A stretch of 64,000 nt of DNA from Pseudomonas sp. B6002 (GTDB lineage Bacteria > Pseudomonadota > Gammaproteobacteria > Pseudomonadales > Pseudomonadaceae). Within the stretch, counting starts at the first letter, position 1, and the number at the start of each line of letters is the position of its first letter. The notes under the pieces are model-generated. The model was given only the letters and a program-made list of their open reading frames with translations. It was not told the DNA's origin and made no database searches. The translations under genes and the position numbers were made by a program. Where the stretch lies: positions 399,129 through 463,128 of the forward strand of contig NZ_JACAOY010000004.1 in NCBI RefSeq assembly GCF_013385985.1, written 5' to 3'. Of this stretch, positions 25,614-35,386 are shown in pieces.

Positions 25614-27242
25614 ATGCTTAAACACGCAGTCCTTCCGCTTTTAGTTAGCGCTGGCCTTATGGCCGCAGCTCCTTTTGCCCACGCGGCGACTAACCTGGTG
25701 TTCTGCTCCGAAGGGAGCCCGGCCGGTTTTGACCCAGGCCAGTACACCACCGGAACAGACTTCGATGCCTCGGCCGAAACCGTGTTCAACCGCCTGAGCC
25801 AGTTCGAACGTGGCGGCACCGCCGTGATTCCTGGCCTGGCCACCAGTTGGGATGTTTCCCCGGATGGCCTGACGTATACCTTCCACCTTCGTGAAGGCGT
25901 CAAGTTCCACACCACCCCGTATTTCAAGCCGACTCGTGAATTCAATGCCGATGACGTGCTCTTCACGTTCAACCGCATGATCAACAAGGACGACCCGTTC
26001 CGCAAAGCCTACCCCACCGAGTTCCCGTACTTCTCCGACATGGAGATGGACAAGAACATCAAAAACATCGAGAAAGTCGATGACCACACCGTCAAGTTCA
26101 CCCTTGGCACCGTGGACGCCGCTTTCATCCAGAACCTGGCAATGAGCTTCGCCTCCATCCAGTCGGCCGAATACGCCGCCCAGCTGTTGAAGGAAGGCAA
26201 GGCCTCGGACATCAACCAGAAGCCAATCGGCACTGGCCCGTTCGTGTTCAAGAGCTACCAGAAAGACTCCAACATCCGTTTCACCGGCAACAAGGATTAC
26301 TGGAAGCCTGAAGACGTCAAGGTCGACAACCTGATCTTCTCGATCTCCACGGACGCCTCGGTGCGTATCCAGAAGCTGAAGAAAAACGAGTGCCAGATCA
26401 CAGCCTATCCTCGTCCGGCGGACATCAAGCCCCTGGAAGCGGACAAGGACATGAAGATGCCGCACCAAGCGGGCTTCAACCTGGGTTACATCGCCTACAA
26501 CGTGATGCCTGTGCTCAAGGGCCAGACCACGCCAAACCCATTGGCTGACCTGCGTGTTCGCGAAGCCTTGGACATGTCGGTGAACAAGCAGCAGATCATC
26601 GACTCCGTGTACCAGGGCGCAGGCCAACTGGCGGTCAACGCCATGCCGCCGACCCAATGGTCCTACGACACCACCATCAAGGATGCCAAGTACGACCCGG
26701 CCAAGGCGCGGGAACTGCTCAAGGAAGCGGGCATCAAGGAAGGCACCGAGATCACCCTGTGGGCGATGCCGGTTCAGCGTCCGTACAACCCGAACGCCAA
26801 GCTGATGGCTGAGATGCTGCAGAGCGACTGGAAACAGATCGGCCTGAAGGTCAACATCGTGAGCTACGAGTGGGGCGAGTACATCAAGCGTTCCAAAGGT
26901 GGCGAGAACCAGGCCATGATCATTGGCTGGAGCGGTGACAATGGTGACCCGGACAACTGGTTGGGCACCCTCTTCGCCTCTTCGGCGTTGAACGGTAACA
27001 ACTTCTCCAAGTTCACCAACAAGCAATACGACGACCTGATCAGCCAGGCCAAGTCGACCACGGACGTCGCCAAGCGCACTGAACTGTACAAACAGGCGCA
27101 GCAACTCCTCAAGAAAGAACTGCCTTACACACCTATCGCGCACTCGACGGTGTATCAACCCATGCGCAACACCGTGCAGGACTTCAAGATCAGCCCGTTT
27201 GGCTTGAATTCCTTCTACGGCGTTAGCGTCAGCGGCAAGTAA
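25614..27242 (+). CDS. dppA2: Di/oligopeptide ABC transporter substrate-binding protein (second)
   Basis: This 542-aa DppA-family binding protein has a signal peptide over residues 1-24 (FAHAATN). It is very similar to the preceding gene but has an insertion before the second-lobe helix (VMPVLKGQTTPNPLADLRVRE). The pocket segment is IIGWSGDNGDPDNWLG. The start at 25614 has GAGG 6 nt upstream and gives a clean signal peptide. A long AT-rich leader with inverted repeats precedes it, so it probably has its own promoter. Only a weak hairpin follows it. Confidence 0.9.
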   Translation: MLKHAVLPLLVSAGLMAAAPFAHAATNLVFCSEGSPAGFDPGQYTTGTDFDASAETVFNRLSQFERGGTAVIPGLATSWDVSPDGLTYTFHLREGVKFHTTPYFKPTREFNADDVLFTFNRMINKDDPFRKAYPTEFPYFSDMEMDKNIKNIEKVDDHTVKFTLGTVDAAFIQNLAMSFASIQSAEYAAQLLKEGKASDINQKPIGTGPFVFKSYQKDSNIRFTGNKDYWKPEDVKVDNLIFSISTDASVRIQKLKKNECQITAYPRPADIKPLEADKDMKMPHQAGFNLGYIAYNVMPVLKGQTTPNPLADLRVREALDMSVNKQQIIDSVYQGAGQLAVNAMPPTQWSYDTTIKDAKYDPAKARELLKEAGIKEGTEITLWAMPVQRPYNPNAKLMAEMLQSDWKQIGLKVNIVSYEWGEYIKRSKGGENQAMIIGWSGDNGDPDNWLGTLFASSALNGNNFSKFTNKQYDDLISQAKSTTDVAKRTELYKQAQQLLKKELPYTPIAHSTVYQPMRNTVQDFKISPFGLNSFYGVSVSGK

Positions 27243-27248
27243 GGATTA

Positions 27249-27282
27249 ATAGCGGCGACGTTTCATAACGTCGCCGTTATTG
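27249..27282 (+). terminator. Hairpin terminator after dppA2
   Basis: A stem AATAGCGGCGACGT/ACGTCGCCGTTATT with a short AT loop; the T run is weak, so it may stabilise the mRNA rather than terminate. The 305-nt gap to the next gene otherwise holds one more hairpin (CCCAGGC/GCCTGGG at 27485-27503) and no credible ORF. Confidence 0.55.
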
Positions 27283-27547
27283 CATCCGCCTAGACCGTAG
27301 GAAATAGACCACGCTCGCAACCATTGCCGTCCTACAGCAATGAACTGCGATCTGCGGCTCCGTTACCTACAAGGTCAGTCAGATTTGATGCATTTACTGC
27401 ACGGTCCACGGCCCATAACGTCGCAGGACAGCAGAGGCTTCAGTCTGAGAAAGGCACTTGCTGTGTGTGGGATCAGTGATGTCCCCCAGGCTGTACGCCT
27501 GGGTGATTGCTCGCTGATGACAAATACAACTAGGGATCGGGATCGTC

Positions 27548-29152
27548 ATGCGCCATACCACCGTTCTATCTGCACTGTTTGCCACCAGCTTGCTGGCTGT
27601 GGCCACCACCGGCTACGCCGCCGAGAAAAAGAGCCTGGTGTTCTGCTCCGAAGGCAGCCCCGCAGGCTTTGATACTGCGCAGTACACCACCGCCACCGAC
27701 AACGATGCGGCCGAACCGCTGTACAACCGCCTGGTTGAATTTGAAAAGGGCGCAACCAACGTGGTGCCCGCGCTAGCGACCAAGTGGGATATTTCGCCAG
27801 ACGGCCTGACCTACACCTTTCACCTGCGCGAAGGGGTGAAATTCCACAGCAACAAGGAATTCAAGCCGACGCGCGACTTCAATGCCGACGACGTGCTGTT
27901 CACCTTCAACCGCATGCTTGACCCCGAGCATCCGTTTCGCAAGGCCTACCCCACCGAGTTTCCTTACTTCAACGGGATGAGCCTGAACAAGAACATTGCC
28001 AAGGTCGAGAAAACCGGCCCGCACACCGTGGTGATGACCCTGAACTCGGTGGACGCCGCGTTCGTGCAAAACATCGCCATGAGCTTCGCCGCGATCCTCT
28101 CGGCCGAGTACGCCGAGCAGTTGCTCAAGAGCGGCAAGCCCAGCGACATTAACCAGAAGCCGATCGGCACAGGCCCGTATGTCTTCCAGCGTTACCAGAA
28201 AGACTCGCAGATCCGCTACGTCGCCAACAAACAGTACTGGGACCCGAGCAAGGTGCAGCTGGACCAGTTGATTTTCGCGATTAACACCGACGCCTCGGTA
28301 CGCGTGCAGAAGCTCAAGGCCAATGAGTGCCAGGTGACCCTGCACCCACGCCCGGCCGACGTCGACGCCCTCAAGGCCGACCCGAACCTGCAACTGCTGA
28401 CCAAGCCCGGCTTCAACCTCGGGTACATCGCCTACAACGTGCGCCACAAGCCGTTCGACCAACTCGAAGTGCGCCAGGCGCTGGACATGGCGGTGAACAA
28501 GCAGAGCATCCTGAACGCCGTGTACCAGGGCGCTGGCCAACTGGCGGTCAACGCCATGCCGCCGACGCAGTGGTCCTACGACGACACCATCAAGGACGCC
28601 GCCTACAACCCGGAAAAAGCCAAGGAACTGCTCAAGGCCGCCGGCGTGAAGGAAGGCACCGAGATCACTCTGTGGGCGATGCCGGTGCAACGGCCGTACA
28701 ACCCCAACGCCAAGCTGATGGCTGAAATGCTGCAGAACGATTGGGCCAAGATCGGCCTGAAAGTGAAGATCGTTAGCTACGAATGGGGCGAGTACATCAA
28801 GCGCACCAAGAACGGTGAGCACGATATCAGCCTGATCGGCTGGACCGGTGACAACGGTGACCCGGACAACTGGCTGGGCACCCTCTACAGCTGCGACGCC
28901 ATCGGCGGGAACAACTACTCCATGTGGTGTGACCCGGCGTACGACAAGCTGGTCAAGCAAGCCAAGGTCGTGACCGACCGCGAACAAAGGACTGTTCTGT
29001 ACAAACAGGCGCAGCAACTGCTCAAGCAGCAGGTGCCCATCACGCCAGTCGCCCACTCGACGGTCAACCAGCCGTTAAGCGCCAAAGTCGAAGGCTTCAA
29101 AGTGAGCCCCTTCGGCCGCAACGTGTTCTCGGGCGTCAGTATCAACCCATAA
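27548..29152 (+). CDS. dppA3: Di/oligopeptide ABC transporter substrate-binding protein (third)
   Basis: This 534-aa DppA-family periplasmic binding protein has signal peptide residues 1-25 (GYAAEKK). It differs from the first two in the N-terminal lobe (TATDNDAAEPLYNRL in place of TGTDFDASAETVFNRL), which may change the ligand range. The pocket segment LIGWTGDNGDPDNWLG is kept. Three long gaps with hairpins separate dppA1, dppA2 and dppA3, so each may be expressed separately. Symbol by synteny. Confidence 0.9.
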   Translation: MRHTTVLSALFATSLLAVATTGYAAEKKSLVFCSEGSPAGFDTAQYTTATDNDAAEPLYNRLVEFEKGATNVVPALATKWDISPDGLTYTFHLREGVKFHSNKEFKPTRDFNADDVLFTFNRMLDPEHPFRKAYPTEFPYFNGMSLNKNIAKVEKTGPHTVVMTLNSVDAAFVQNIAMSFAAILSAEYAEQLLKSGKPSDINQKPIGTGPYVFQRYQKDSQIRYVANKQYWDPSKVQLDQLIFAINTDASVRVQKLKANECQVTLHPRPADVDALKADPNLQLLTKPGFNLGYIAYNVRHKPFDQLEVRQALDMAVNKQSILNAVYQGAGQLAVNAMPPTQWSYDDTIKDAAYNPEKAKELLKAAGVKEGTEITLWAMPVQRPYNPNAKLMAEMLQNDWAKIGLKVKIVSYEWGEYIKRTKNGEHDISLIGWTGDNGDPDNWLGTLYSCDAIGGNNYSMWCDPAYDKLVKQAKVVTDREQRTVLYKQAQQLLKQQVPITPVAHSTVNQPLSAKVEGFKVSPFGRNVFSGVSINP

Positions 29153-29227
29153 GAAAATAACCGGATTGCGCAGAGCGAAGTCTGCTCTGCTGCAAACGTG
29201 CAGCCTTTTGTTGGGAAATTTCCTACG

Positions 29228-29239
29228 GCAAACGTTTGC
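29228..29239. promoter_or_regulatory. Perfect palindrome GCAAACGTTTGC upstream of the porin gene
   Basis: This 12-bp perfect palindrome lies 85 nt before the porin ATG, with a half-site TGCAAACGTG at 29191-29200. The form is that of a LacI-family operator. It has the same AAACGTTT core as the FruR operator at 58545-58556. Confidence 0.45.
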
Positions 29240-29323
29240 AAAGGCTTGAACGAGTTACACACCCAATAGCCGGTTCACCTAAAAAGACTGGCATTAAAAA
29301 AGAGAACCAAAGGAGCTTCACCC

Positions 29324-30721
29324 ATGAAACTGAGCAGCACCGCGCTTCTGGCCTTGGCCATCAGCAGCATCACGGCCACCGCCTACGCTGAAACCCAGAG
29401 CCAGGACTTCGTTCCAACCACACTGGCCGGCACCAGCGCCCAAAGCGAGGCCAAAGGCTTTATCGACGGTCAAAGCCTGGGCGGTACAACGCGTAACTGG
29501 TACTCGACCGAGAAGAAATTCCGTGGTCAGCGCTTCTCGTACGAGAAGCACGGTCAAACGCGCACCGACGCGAACCGTACCAACTGGGTACAAGGCACCA
29601 TCCTCAACTACTCCTCGGGCTTCACCCAAGGCACCGTGGGCGTAGCCACTGAAGTGGCGGCCTACAACGCCGTGGTCCTGGACCGCAGCAAGCGCGACAT
29701 CAAGGGCGGTTCCAACCGTACCCTCGCTGACTCCGACGGTGACGCAGTAGGCCAATGGAGCAAACTGGGCCTGGCCAACGTCAAGTTCCGCGTGTCGAAC
29801 ACCACCTTGACCGCCGGTCGCCAGAACTTCAGCAGCGGTATCGTCGACACCATCGGCAACCGTGCATTGCCTTCGAGCTTCGAAGGTGTGAGCTTCAACA
29901 GCGAAGAGTTCAGCAACCTGTCTTTCCAGGGCGGCGTCTTTGACCGCGTATCCCCGCGGACTGAGCAGAGCCTTTCGAAGTTCCGCACCGAATACGGCAA
30001 TGGCAAGCAGGAAACCGACAAGGTCAGCACCCTGGGCGTCAACTACCAGCCACTCAAGAGTCTGAAGACCAGCCTGTTCGCCGCCAACGTGAAAGACTTC
30101 TGGAACCAGTACTACTTCGGCGCTACCCACGAACTGGGTGACAGCCAGGTACTGAGCCTGACCACCGGCCTGAACTACTACAAAACCGTCGACGAAGGCA
30201 AAAAGTTGATGGGCAAGATCGACAACGACACCTACTCGCTGTCGCTCGGCCTGACCCACCAGGCTCACAGCCTGACCTTCTCGTACCAGGAAGTGAACGG
30301 TAACGAGTACTTCGACTACCTGCACGAAACCAACGGTATCTACCTGGCCAACTCCCTGACTTCCGACTTTAACGGTCCGAACGAGAAGTCCTTCCAGGTT
30401 GCCTACGGCATCAACATGGCCGAATACGGCGTGCCAGGCCTGAAGTTCAACATCTACTCGGCCCGCGGTTGGGGCATCGACGGTACTCACTACACCGGCG
30501 ACGGCGGCGTGAAAGGCTTCGCTTACAACGGCATCCAGTCCCAGAACGGTGAACACCACCAGGAATACGGCGTGGGTTCTTCCTACGCAATCCAGAGCGG
30601 CCCTCTGAAAGCCACCACCATCCGTGGCACCTACGTGACTCACCGTGCCAGCGAAAACCAGGCTGACGGCAACATCCGTGAGTTCCGTCTGGTCACCACC
30701 ATTCCGTTCAACATTCTTTAA
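29324..30721 (+). CDS. opdP: OprD-family outer-membrane porin, probably OpdP-like dipeptide channel
   Basis: This 465-aa outer-membrane beta-barrel has signal peptide residues 1-22 (AYAETQ) and the OprD-family opening FIDGQSLGGTTRNWYS. Strand-like alternating segments run through the whole chain and it ends in a C-terminal hydrophobic strand (TTIPFNIL). AAAGGAG precedes the ATG. Its place between peptide-binding proteins and dppBCDF matches P. aeruginosa OpdP, which takes up glycine-glutamate and related peptides. So it likely brings peptides into the periplasm for the DppA proteins here. Confidence 0.9.
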   Translation: MKLSSTALLALAISSITATAYAETQSQDFVPTTLAGTSAQSEAKGFIDGQSLGGTTRNWYSTEKKFRGQRFSYEKHGQTRTDANRTNWVQGTILNYSSGFTQGTVGVATEVAAYNAVVLDRSKRDIKGGSNRTLADSDGDAVGQWSKLGLANVKFRVSNTTLTAGRQNFSSGIVDTIGNRALPSSFEGVSFNSEEFSNLSFQGGVFDRVSPRTEQSLSKFRTEYGNGKQETDKVSTLGVNYQPLKSLKTSLFAANVKDFWNQYYFGATHELGDSQVLSLTTGLNYYKTVDEGKKLMGKIDNDTYSLSLGLTHQAHSLTFSYQEVNGNEYFDYLHETNGIYLANSLTSDFNGPNEKSFQVAYGINMAEYGVPGLKFNIYSARGWGIDGTHYTGDGGVKGFAYNGIQSQNGEHHQEYGVGSSYAIQSGPLKATTIRGTYVTHRASENQADGNIREFRLVTTIPFNIL

Positions 30722-30801
30722 TTAGCGCCAGGTAGACGGCCGGCTCAGGACGAGCCTGCCGTCTACGCTTGTCTGGTTCAATCGATTGCAGAGGGCTCTG
30801 A

Positions 30802-32400
30802 ATGAAAATGCTCCCACTCCAAGCCGCCATGGCCGCCGCGCTGCTGAGCGTTGCGATCGGCGTTTCGGCCAAACCACTGGTGGTCTGCACCGAAGCCAGC
30901 CCGGAAGGTTTCGACCCGGTCCTGTACACCACGGCCGTCACCGCTGACGCCGCCGCTGAAACCATGTTCAACCGCCTGGTGGACTTCAAGCCCGGCACCA
31001 CCGAAGTGATCCCCGCACTGGCCAAGGCCCTGCCGGAGATCAGCGCCGATGGCCTGACCTACACCTTTCACCTGCGTGACGACATCAAGTTCCACACCAC
31101 CGACTACTTCAAACCCACGCGCAACCTGAATGCCGACGACGTGCTCTGGAGCTTCCAGCGCCAGCTGGACCCGAATCACCCGTGGCACAAAAAGTCCAGC
31201 GTGGGCTACCCGTACTTTGAAAGCATGGGCTTCAAGGAACTGCTCAAGAGCGTAGAGAAGACCGACGATCACACCGTGGTCTTCACCCTGACCCGTCCTG
31301 AAGCACCGTTTTTGGCCGACCTGGCCATGGCGTTTTCCTCGATCCACTCCGCCGAATACGCCGACCAGTTGCTCAAGTCCGGCAAGACCGACGACCTGAA
31401 TGCCAAGCCGATCGGCACCGGCCCGTTCATCTTCACCCGCTACGCCAAGGACGCCCAGGTACGCTTCAAGGCCAACCCGGATTACTTCCGTGGCAAGCCG
31501 CCTGCCGATCCGCTGATCCTGGCGATCACCACCGACAACAACGTTCGCCTGCAGAAGCTCAAGGCCAACGAGTGCCAGATCGCGCTGTACCCCAAGCCCG
31601 ATGACGTGCCGAGCGTCAAGGCCGACCCGAACCTGAAGGTCGACGAACTGGCGGCGATGACCACCAGCTACACCGCGCTGAACACCACCCATAAGTACAT
31701 GAGCGACGCACGGGTGCGCCACGCGATCAACATCGCCTTCGACAAGGCCGGCTACACCGAAGCCCTGTACGGCAAAGGCAATGCCGTGGTCGGCACCGGC
31801 CCTTACCCGCCGACGCTACTGGGCTTCAACGACAAGCTGAAGAACCCGCCACGTGACCTGGACAAGGCCCGCGCCCTGCTCAAGGAAGCCGGTGTACCGG
31901 AAGGCACTGAGTTCACCCTGTTCACCCGCAACGGTGGCGGCCCGACCAACCCCAACCCGATGCTCGGCGCCCAGCGCATGCAGGCGGACCTGGCGCAGAT
32001 CGGCCTGAAAGTGAATATCAAAGTCATGGAATGGGGCGAAATGCTCAAGCGTGCTAAAAACGGTGAGCACGACATGGTTTCGGCCGGCTGGGCCGGGGAT
32101 AACGGGGACCCGGATAACTTCCTCACCCCGAACCTGAGTTGCGATGCTGCCAAAAACGGCGAAAACTACGCCCGCTGGTGTAACAAAGAGTTTCAAGACT
32201 TGATCGACAAGGCGCGCGCCATCGCTGAACCTGGCCAGCGCGCTGAACTCTATCAACAAGCCCAGGACGTTTTCGAGAAAGACCAACCCTGGATTCCAAT
32301 GGCGTATCCGAAGATGTTCACCGCCATGCGCAAAAACGTCGAGGGTTATACCCAAAGCCCTCTGACCACAAATAACTTCGCCACCACCCAGGTGAAGTAA
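30802..32400 (+). CDS. dppA4: Dipeptide ABC transporter substrate-binding protein (fourth, cognate to dppBCDF)
   Basis: This 532-aa DppA-family binding protein has signal peptide residues 1-23 (GVSAKPL). It is the most divergent of the four: it begins VVCTEASPEGFDPVLYTTAV, keeps DAAAETMFNRLVDF, and has SAGWAGDNGDPDNFLTPN at the pocket. It is 74 nt upstream of dppB and clearly co-transcribed with dppBCDF, so it is the dedicated binding protein of the transporter. GAGGG precedes the ATG at a normal distance. Confidence 0.92.
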   Translation: MKMLPLQAAMAAALLSVAIGVSAKPLVVCTEASPEGFDPVLYTTAVTADAAAETMFNRLVDFKPGTTEVIPALAKALPEISADGLTYTFHLRDDIKFHTTDYFKPTRNLNADDVLWSFQRQLDPNHPWHKKSSVGYPYFESMGFKELLKSVEKTDDHTVVFTLTRPEAPFLADLAMAFSSIHSAEYADQLLKSGKTDDLNAKPIGTGPFIFTRYAKDAQVRFKANPDYFRGKPPADPLILAITTDNNVRLQKLKANECQIALYPKPDDVPSVKADPNLKVDELAAMTTSYTALNTTHKYMSDARVRHAINIAFDKAGYTEALYGKGNAVVGTGPYPPTLLGFNDKLKNPPRDLDKARALLKEAGVPEGTEFTLFTRNGGGPTNPNPMLGAQRMQADLAQIGLKVNIKVMEWGEMLKRAKNGEHDMVSAGWAGDNGDPDNFLTPNLSCDAAKNGENYARWCNKEFQDLIDKARAIAEPGQRAELYQQAQDVFEKDQPWIPMAYPKMFTAMRKNVEGYTQSPLTTNNFATTQVK

Positions 32401-32474
32401 ATAAGAGACGCTCGGCACCGTCGACACTGGCGGTGCCGGACCTGCCTAACCGGCTGATTGAGGTACACAACAAG

Positions 32475-33485
32475 ATGTTTAGTTTTATTGCCCGCCGATT
32501 GGGGTTATTGATCCCCACGTTCTTCGGCATCACGTTGCTCACGTTTGCGTTGATACGCATGATCCCTGGCGACCCCGTTGAAGTCATGATGGGCGAGCGG
32601 CGCGTCGACCCCGAGATGCACGCACAGGCAATGGAACGCCTTGGCCTTAACAAGCCGCTGTATGCGCAATACCTGGACTATGTCGGCAAGCTCGCCCAAG
32701 GCGACCTTGGCGAGTCCCTGCGCACCCGCACCAGCGTGTGGACCGAGTTCACCGCACTGTTTCCCGCGACCCTGGAACTGTCCATGGCCGCCCTGTTGTT
32801 CGCCGGCGTCCTGGGCCTGTTGGCCGGGGTGATCGCGGCACTCAAGCGAGGATCCCTGTTCGACCATGGGGTGATGGGCATCTCCCTGGCGGGATATTCG
32901 ATGCCGATCTTCTGGTGGGGCCTGATCCTGATCATGTTCTTCTCGGTGAGCCTGGGCTGGACCCCGGTGTCCGGGCGGATCGACCTGCTCTACGACATCG
33001 AGCCGCGCACCGGCTTCATGCTGATCGACACCCTGCTGGCTGACGAGCCAGACGCGTTCTTCGACGCCCTGCACCACCTGATCCTGCCGGCCATCGTGCT
33101 CGGCACCATCCCGCTGGCCGTGATCGCGCGGATGACCCGTTCGTCGATGCTCGAAGTGCTGCGCGAAGACTACATCCGTACCGCCAAGGCCAAGGGCCTG
33201 TCGCCGGCGCGCGTGGTATTCGTGCACGGCCTGCGTAACGCGCTGATCCCGGTGCTGACCGTGGTCGGCCTGCAAGTCGGCACCCTGCTGGCCGGCGCGG
33301 TCCTGACCGAAACCATCTTCTCGTGGCCCGGCATCGGCAAATGGCTGATCGAAGCCATTGGCGCGCGGGACTACCCGGTGGTGCAAAACGGCATTTTGCT
33401 GATCGCCTGCCTGGTGATCCTGGTGAACTTCGTGGTGGATATCCTCTACGGCTTCGCCAACCCACGCATCCGTCACCAGCGCTGA
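32475..33485 (+). CDS. dppB: Dipeptide ABC transporter permease DppB
   Basis: This 336-aa inner-membrane permease has six membrane helices. Its N-terminus MFSFIARRLGLLIPTFFGIT matches DppB/OppB closely and fixes the start over a longer open frame. The ribosome site (TTGAGG) is about 12 nt away, rather far. The EAA loop that docks on the ATPase lies at about residues 225-245 (EDYIRTAKAKGLSPARVV). It works with DppC as the membrane channel. Confidence 0.94.
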   Translation: MFSFIARRLGLLIPTFFGITLLTFALIRMIPGDPVEVMMGERRVDPEMHAQAMERLGLNKPLYAQYLDYVGKLAQGDLGESLRTRTSVWTEFTALFPATLELSMAALLFAGVLGLLAGVIAALKRGSLFDHGVMGISLAGYSMPIFWWGLILIMFFSVSLGWTPVSGRIDLLYDIEPRTGFMLIDTLLADEPDAFFDALHHLILPAIVLGTIPLAVIARMTRSSMLEVLREDYIRTAKAKGLSPARVVFVHGLRNALIPVLTVVGLQVGTLLAGAVLTETIFSWPGIGKWLIEAIGARDYPVVQNGILLIACLVILVNFVVDILYGFANPRIRHQR

Positions 33486-33489
33486 GATC

Positions 33490-34407
33490 ATGACCATGAC
33501 CACACCTACCCAAGCGTCGGCAGTCGATCAAAGCCTGCTGTACCCGTCCCCGTACAAAGAATTCTGGCAAGCCTTTTCCAAGAACAAAGGCGCGGTTGCC
33601 GGCCTGCTGTTCATGCTGCTGATCGTGTTCTGCGCGATTTTTGCCCCCTGGGTGACCCCGCATAACCCGAGCGAGCAATACCGCGACTTCCTGCTGACCC
33701 CACCGGCCTGGCTGGAAGGCGGGCAGATGCAATTTTTGCTGGGCACCGACGAGCTGGGCCGTGACTTGCTCTCGCGCCTGATCCAGGGCTCGCGCCTGTC
33801 GTTGCTGATCGGCTTGTCGTCGGTGGTGATGTCGCTGATCCCGGGCATCCTGCTGGGCCTGTTCGCCGGGTTCTTCCCGCGCTTGCTCGGCCCGACCATC
33901 ATGCGTCTGATGGACATCATGCTGGCCCTGCCCTCGCTGCTGCTGGCCGTTGCCATTGTCGCGATCCTCGGCCCTGGCCTGATCAACACTGTGATTGCGA
34001 TTGCCATCGTGTCCCTGCCGTCCTACGTCCGTCTGACCCGCGCCGCGGTGATGGGCGAACTGAACCGCGACTACGTGACGGCCGCCCGCCTCGCCGGCGC
34101 CGGCCTGCCACGCCTGATGTTCATCACCGTGCTGCCCAACTGCATGGCACCGCTGATCGTGCAGGCCACCTTGAGCTTCTCTTCGGCGATTCTCGATGCC
34201 GCCGCACTGGGCTTCCTGGGCCTTGGCGTACAACCGCCAACCCCTGAGTGGGGCACCATGCTGGCTTCGGCCCGTGACTACATCGAACGCGCCTGGTGGG
34301 TGGTGAGCCTGCCTGGTTTGACCATTTTGCTCAGCGTGCTGGCAATCAACTTGATGGGTGACGGTCTGCGCGACGCGCTGGACCCGAAACTCAAGAACGC
34401 CGCCTGA
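33490..34407 (+). CDS. dppC: Dipeptide ABC transporter permease DppC
   Basis: This 305-aa second permease starts 4 nt after dppB. It has an N-terminal cytoplasmic segment typical of DppC/OppC, membrane helices from about residue 35, the periplasmic [18 protein letters not shown] signature, and the EAA loop [18 protein letters not shown] near 195-212. A second ATG two codons downstream is an equally possible start. Confidence 0.94.
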   Translation: MTMTTPTQASAVDQSLLYPSPYKEFWQAFSKNKGAVAGLLFMLLIVFCAIFAPWVTPHNPSEQYRDFLLTPPAWLEGGQMQFLLGTDELGRDLLSRLIQGSRLSLLIGLSSVVMSLIPGILLGLFAGFFPRLLGPTIMRLMDIMLALPSLLLAVAIVAILGPGLINTVIAIAIVSLPSYVRLTRAAVMGELNRDYVTAARLAGAGLPRLMFITVLPNCMAPLIVQATLSFSSAILDAAALGFLGLGVQPPTPEWGTMLASARDYIERAWWVVSLPGLTILLSVLAINLMGDGLRDALDPKLKNAA

Positions 34408-34417
34408 GGAGATTCCC

Positions 34418-35386
34418 ATGTCACTGTTAGAAATCAAGAATCTCAACGTGCGCTTCGGCGACAAGACCGCCGTGCCGGTGGTCGATGGCCTGGACCTGTC
34501 GGTCGACAAAGGCGAAGTATTGGCGATCGTTGGCGAGTCGGGTTCGGGTAAATCCGTGACCATGATGGCGCTGATGGGCCTGATCGAGCACCCCGGCATC
34601 GTCACCGCCGACTCGCTGACCTTCGACGGCAAGGACATGCTCAAGCTGAGCAGCCGCCAGCGTCGTCAGATCGTCGGCAAGGACCTGGCCATGGTCTTCC
34701 AGGACCCGATGACCGCGCTGAACCCCAGCTACACCGTGGGTTTCCAGATTGAAGAAGTGCTGCGCCTGCACCTGAAAATGTCCGGCAAGCAAGCGCGCAA
34801 GCGTGCCATCGAACTGCTGGAGAAAGTGGAGATCCCGGGCGCTGCCAGCCGTATGGACGCCTACCCGCACCAACTGTCCGGCGGTATGAGCCAGCGCGTG
34901 GCCATCGCCATGGCAATTGCCGGCGAGCCCAAACTGCTGATCGCGGACGAACCGACCACCGCGTTGGACGTGACGATCCAGGCGCAGATCATGGAACTGC
35001 TGCTGGCTTTGCAAAAAGAACAGAACATGGGCCTGGTACTGATCACCCACGACCTCGCGGTGGTGGCTGAAACCGCCCAGCGTGTGTGTGTGATGTACGC
35101 CGGCCAAGCCGTGGAAGTCGGCCAGGTGCCGCAGTTGTTCGACATTCCGGCTCACCCGTACAGCGAAGCCCTGCTCAAGGCGATCCCCGAGCACAGCCTG
35201 GGCGCCACGCGCCTGGCCACGCTGCCAGGTATCGTTCCGGGTCGTTATGACCGCCCACAGGGTTGCCTGCTGTCGCCGCGCTGCCCGTATGTGCAGGACT
35301 CCTGCCGCGCCCAGCGCCCGGGCCTTGATCCAAAAACCAACAGCCTTGCGCGCTGCTTCTACCCCTTGAACCAGGAGGTGGCGTAA
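34418..35386 (+). CDS. dppD: Dipeptide ABC transporter ATP-binding protein DppD
   Basis: This 322-aa ATPase of the Opp/Dpp type has Walker A GESGSGKS near residue 37, signature LSGGMSQR, Walker [13 protein letters not shown], and the C-terminal oligopeptide/dipeptide domain with cysteines ([16 protein letters not shown]) that bind an iron-sulfur cluster in homologues. AGGAGA precedes the ATG. Its stop overlaps the dppF start (TAATG). Confidence 0.94.
   Translation: MSLLEIKNLNVRFGDKTAVPVVDGLDLSVDKGEVLAIVGESGSGKSVTMMALMGLIEHPGIVTADSLTFDGKDMLKLSSRQRRQIVGKDLAMVFQDPMTALNPSYTVGFQIEEVLRLHLKMSGKQARKRAIELLEKVEIPGAASRMDAYPHQLSGGMSQRVAIAMAIAGEPKLLIADEPTTALDVTIQAQIMELLLALQKEQNMGLVLITHDLAVVAETAQRVCVMYAGQAVEVGQVPQLFDIPAHPYSEALLKAIPEHSLGATRLATLPGIVPGRYDRPQGCLLSPRCPYVQDSCRAQRPGLDPKTNSLARCFYPLNQEVA

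Noticed and set aside
27340-27672. An open frame running from the dppA2-dppA3 gap into dppA3
   Set aside because: It is in a different frame from dppA3, overlaps its signal peptide, and has no homology I can see.
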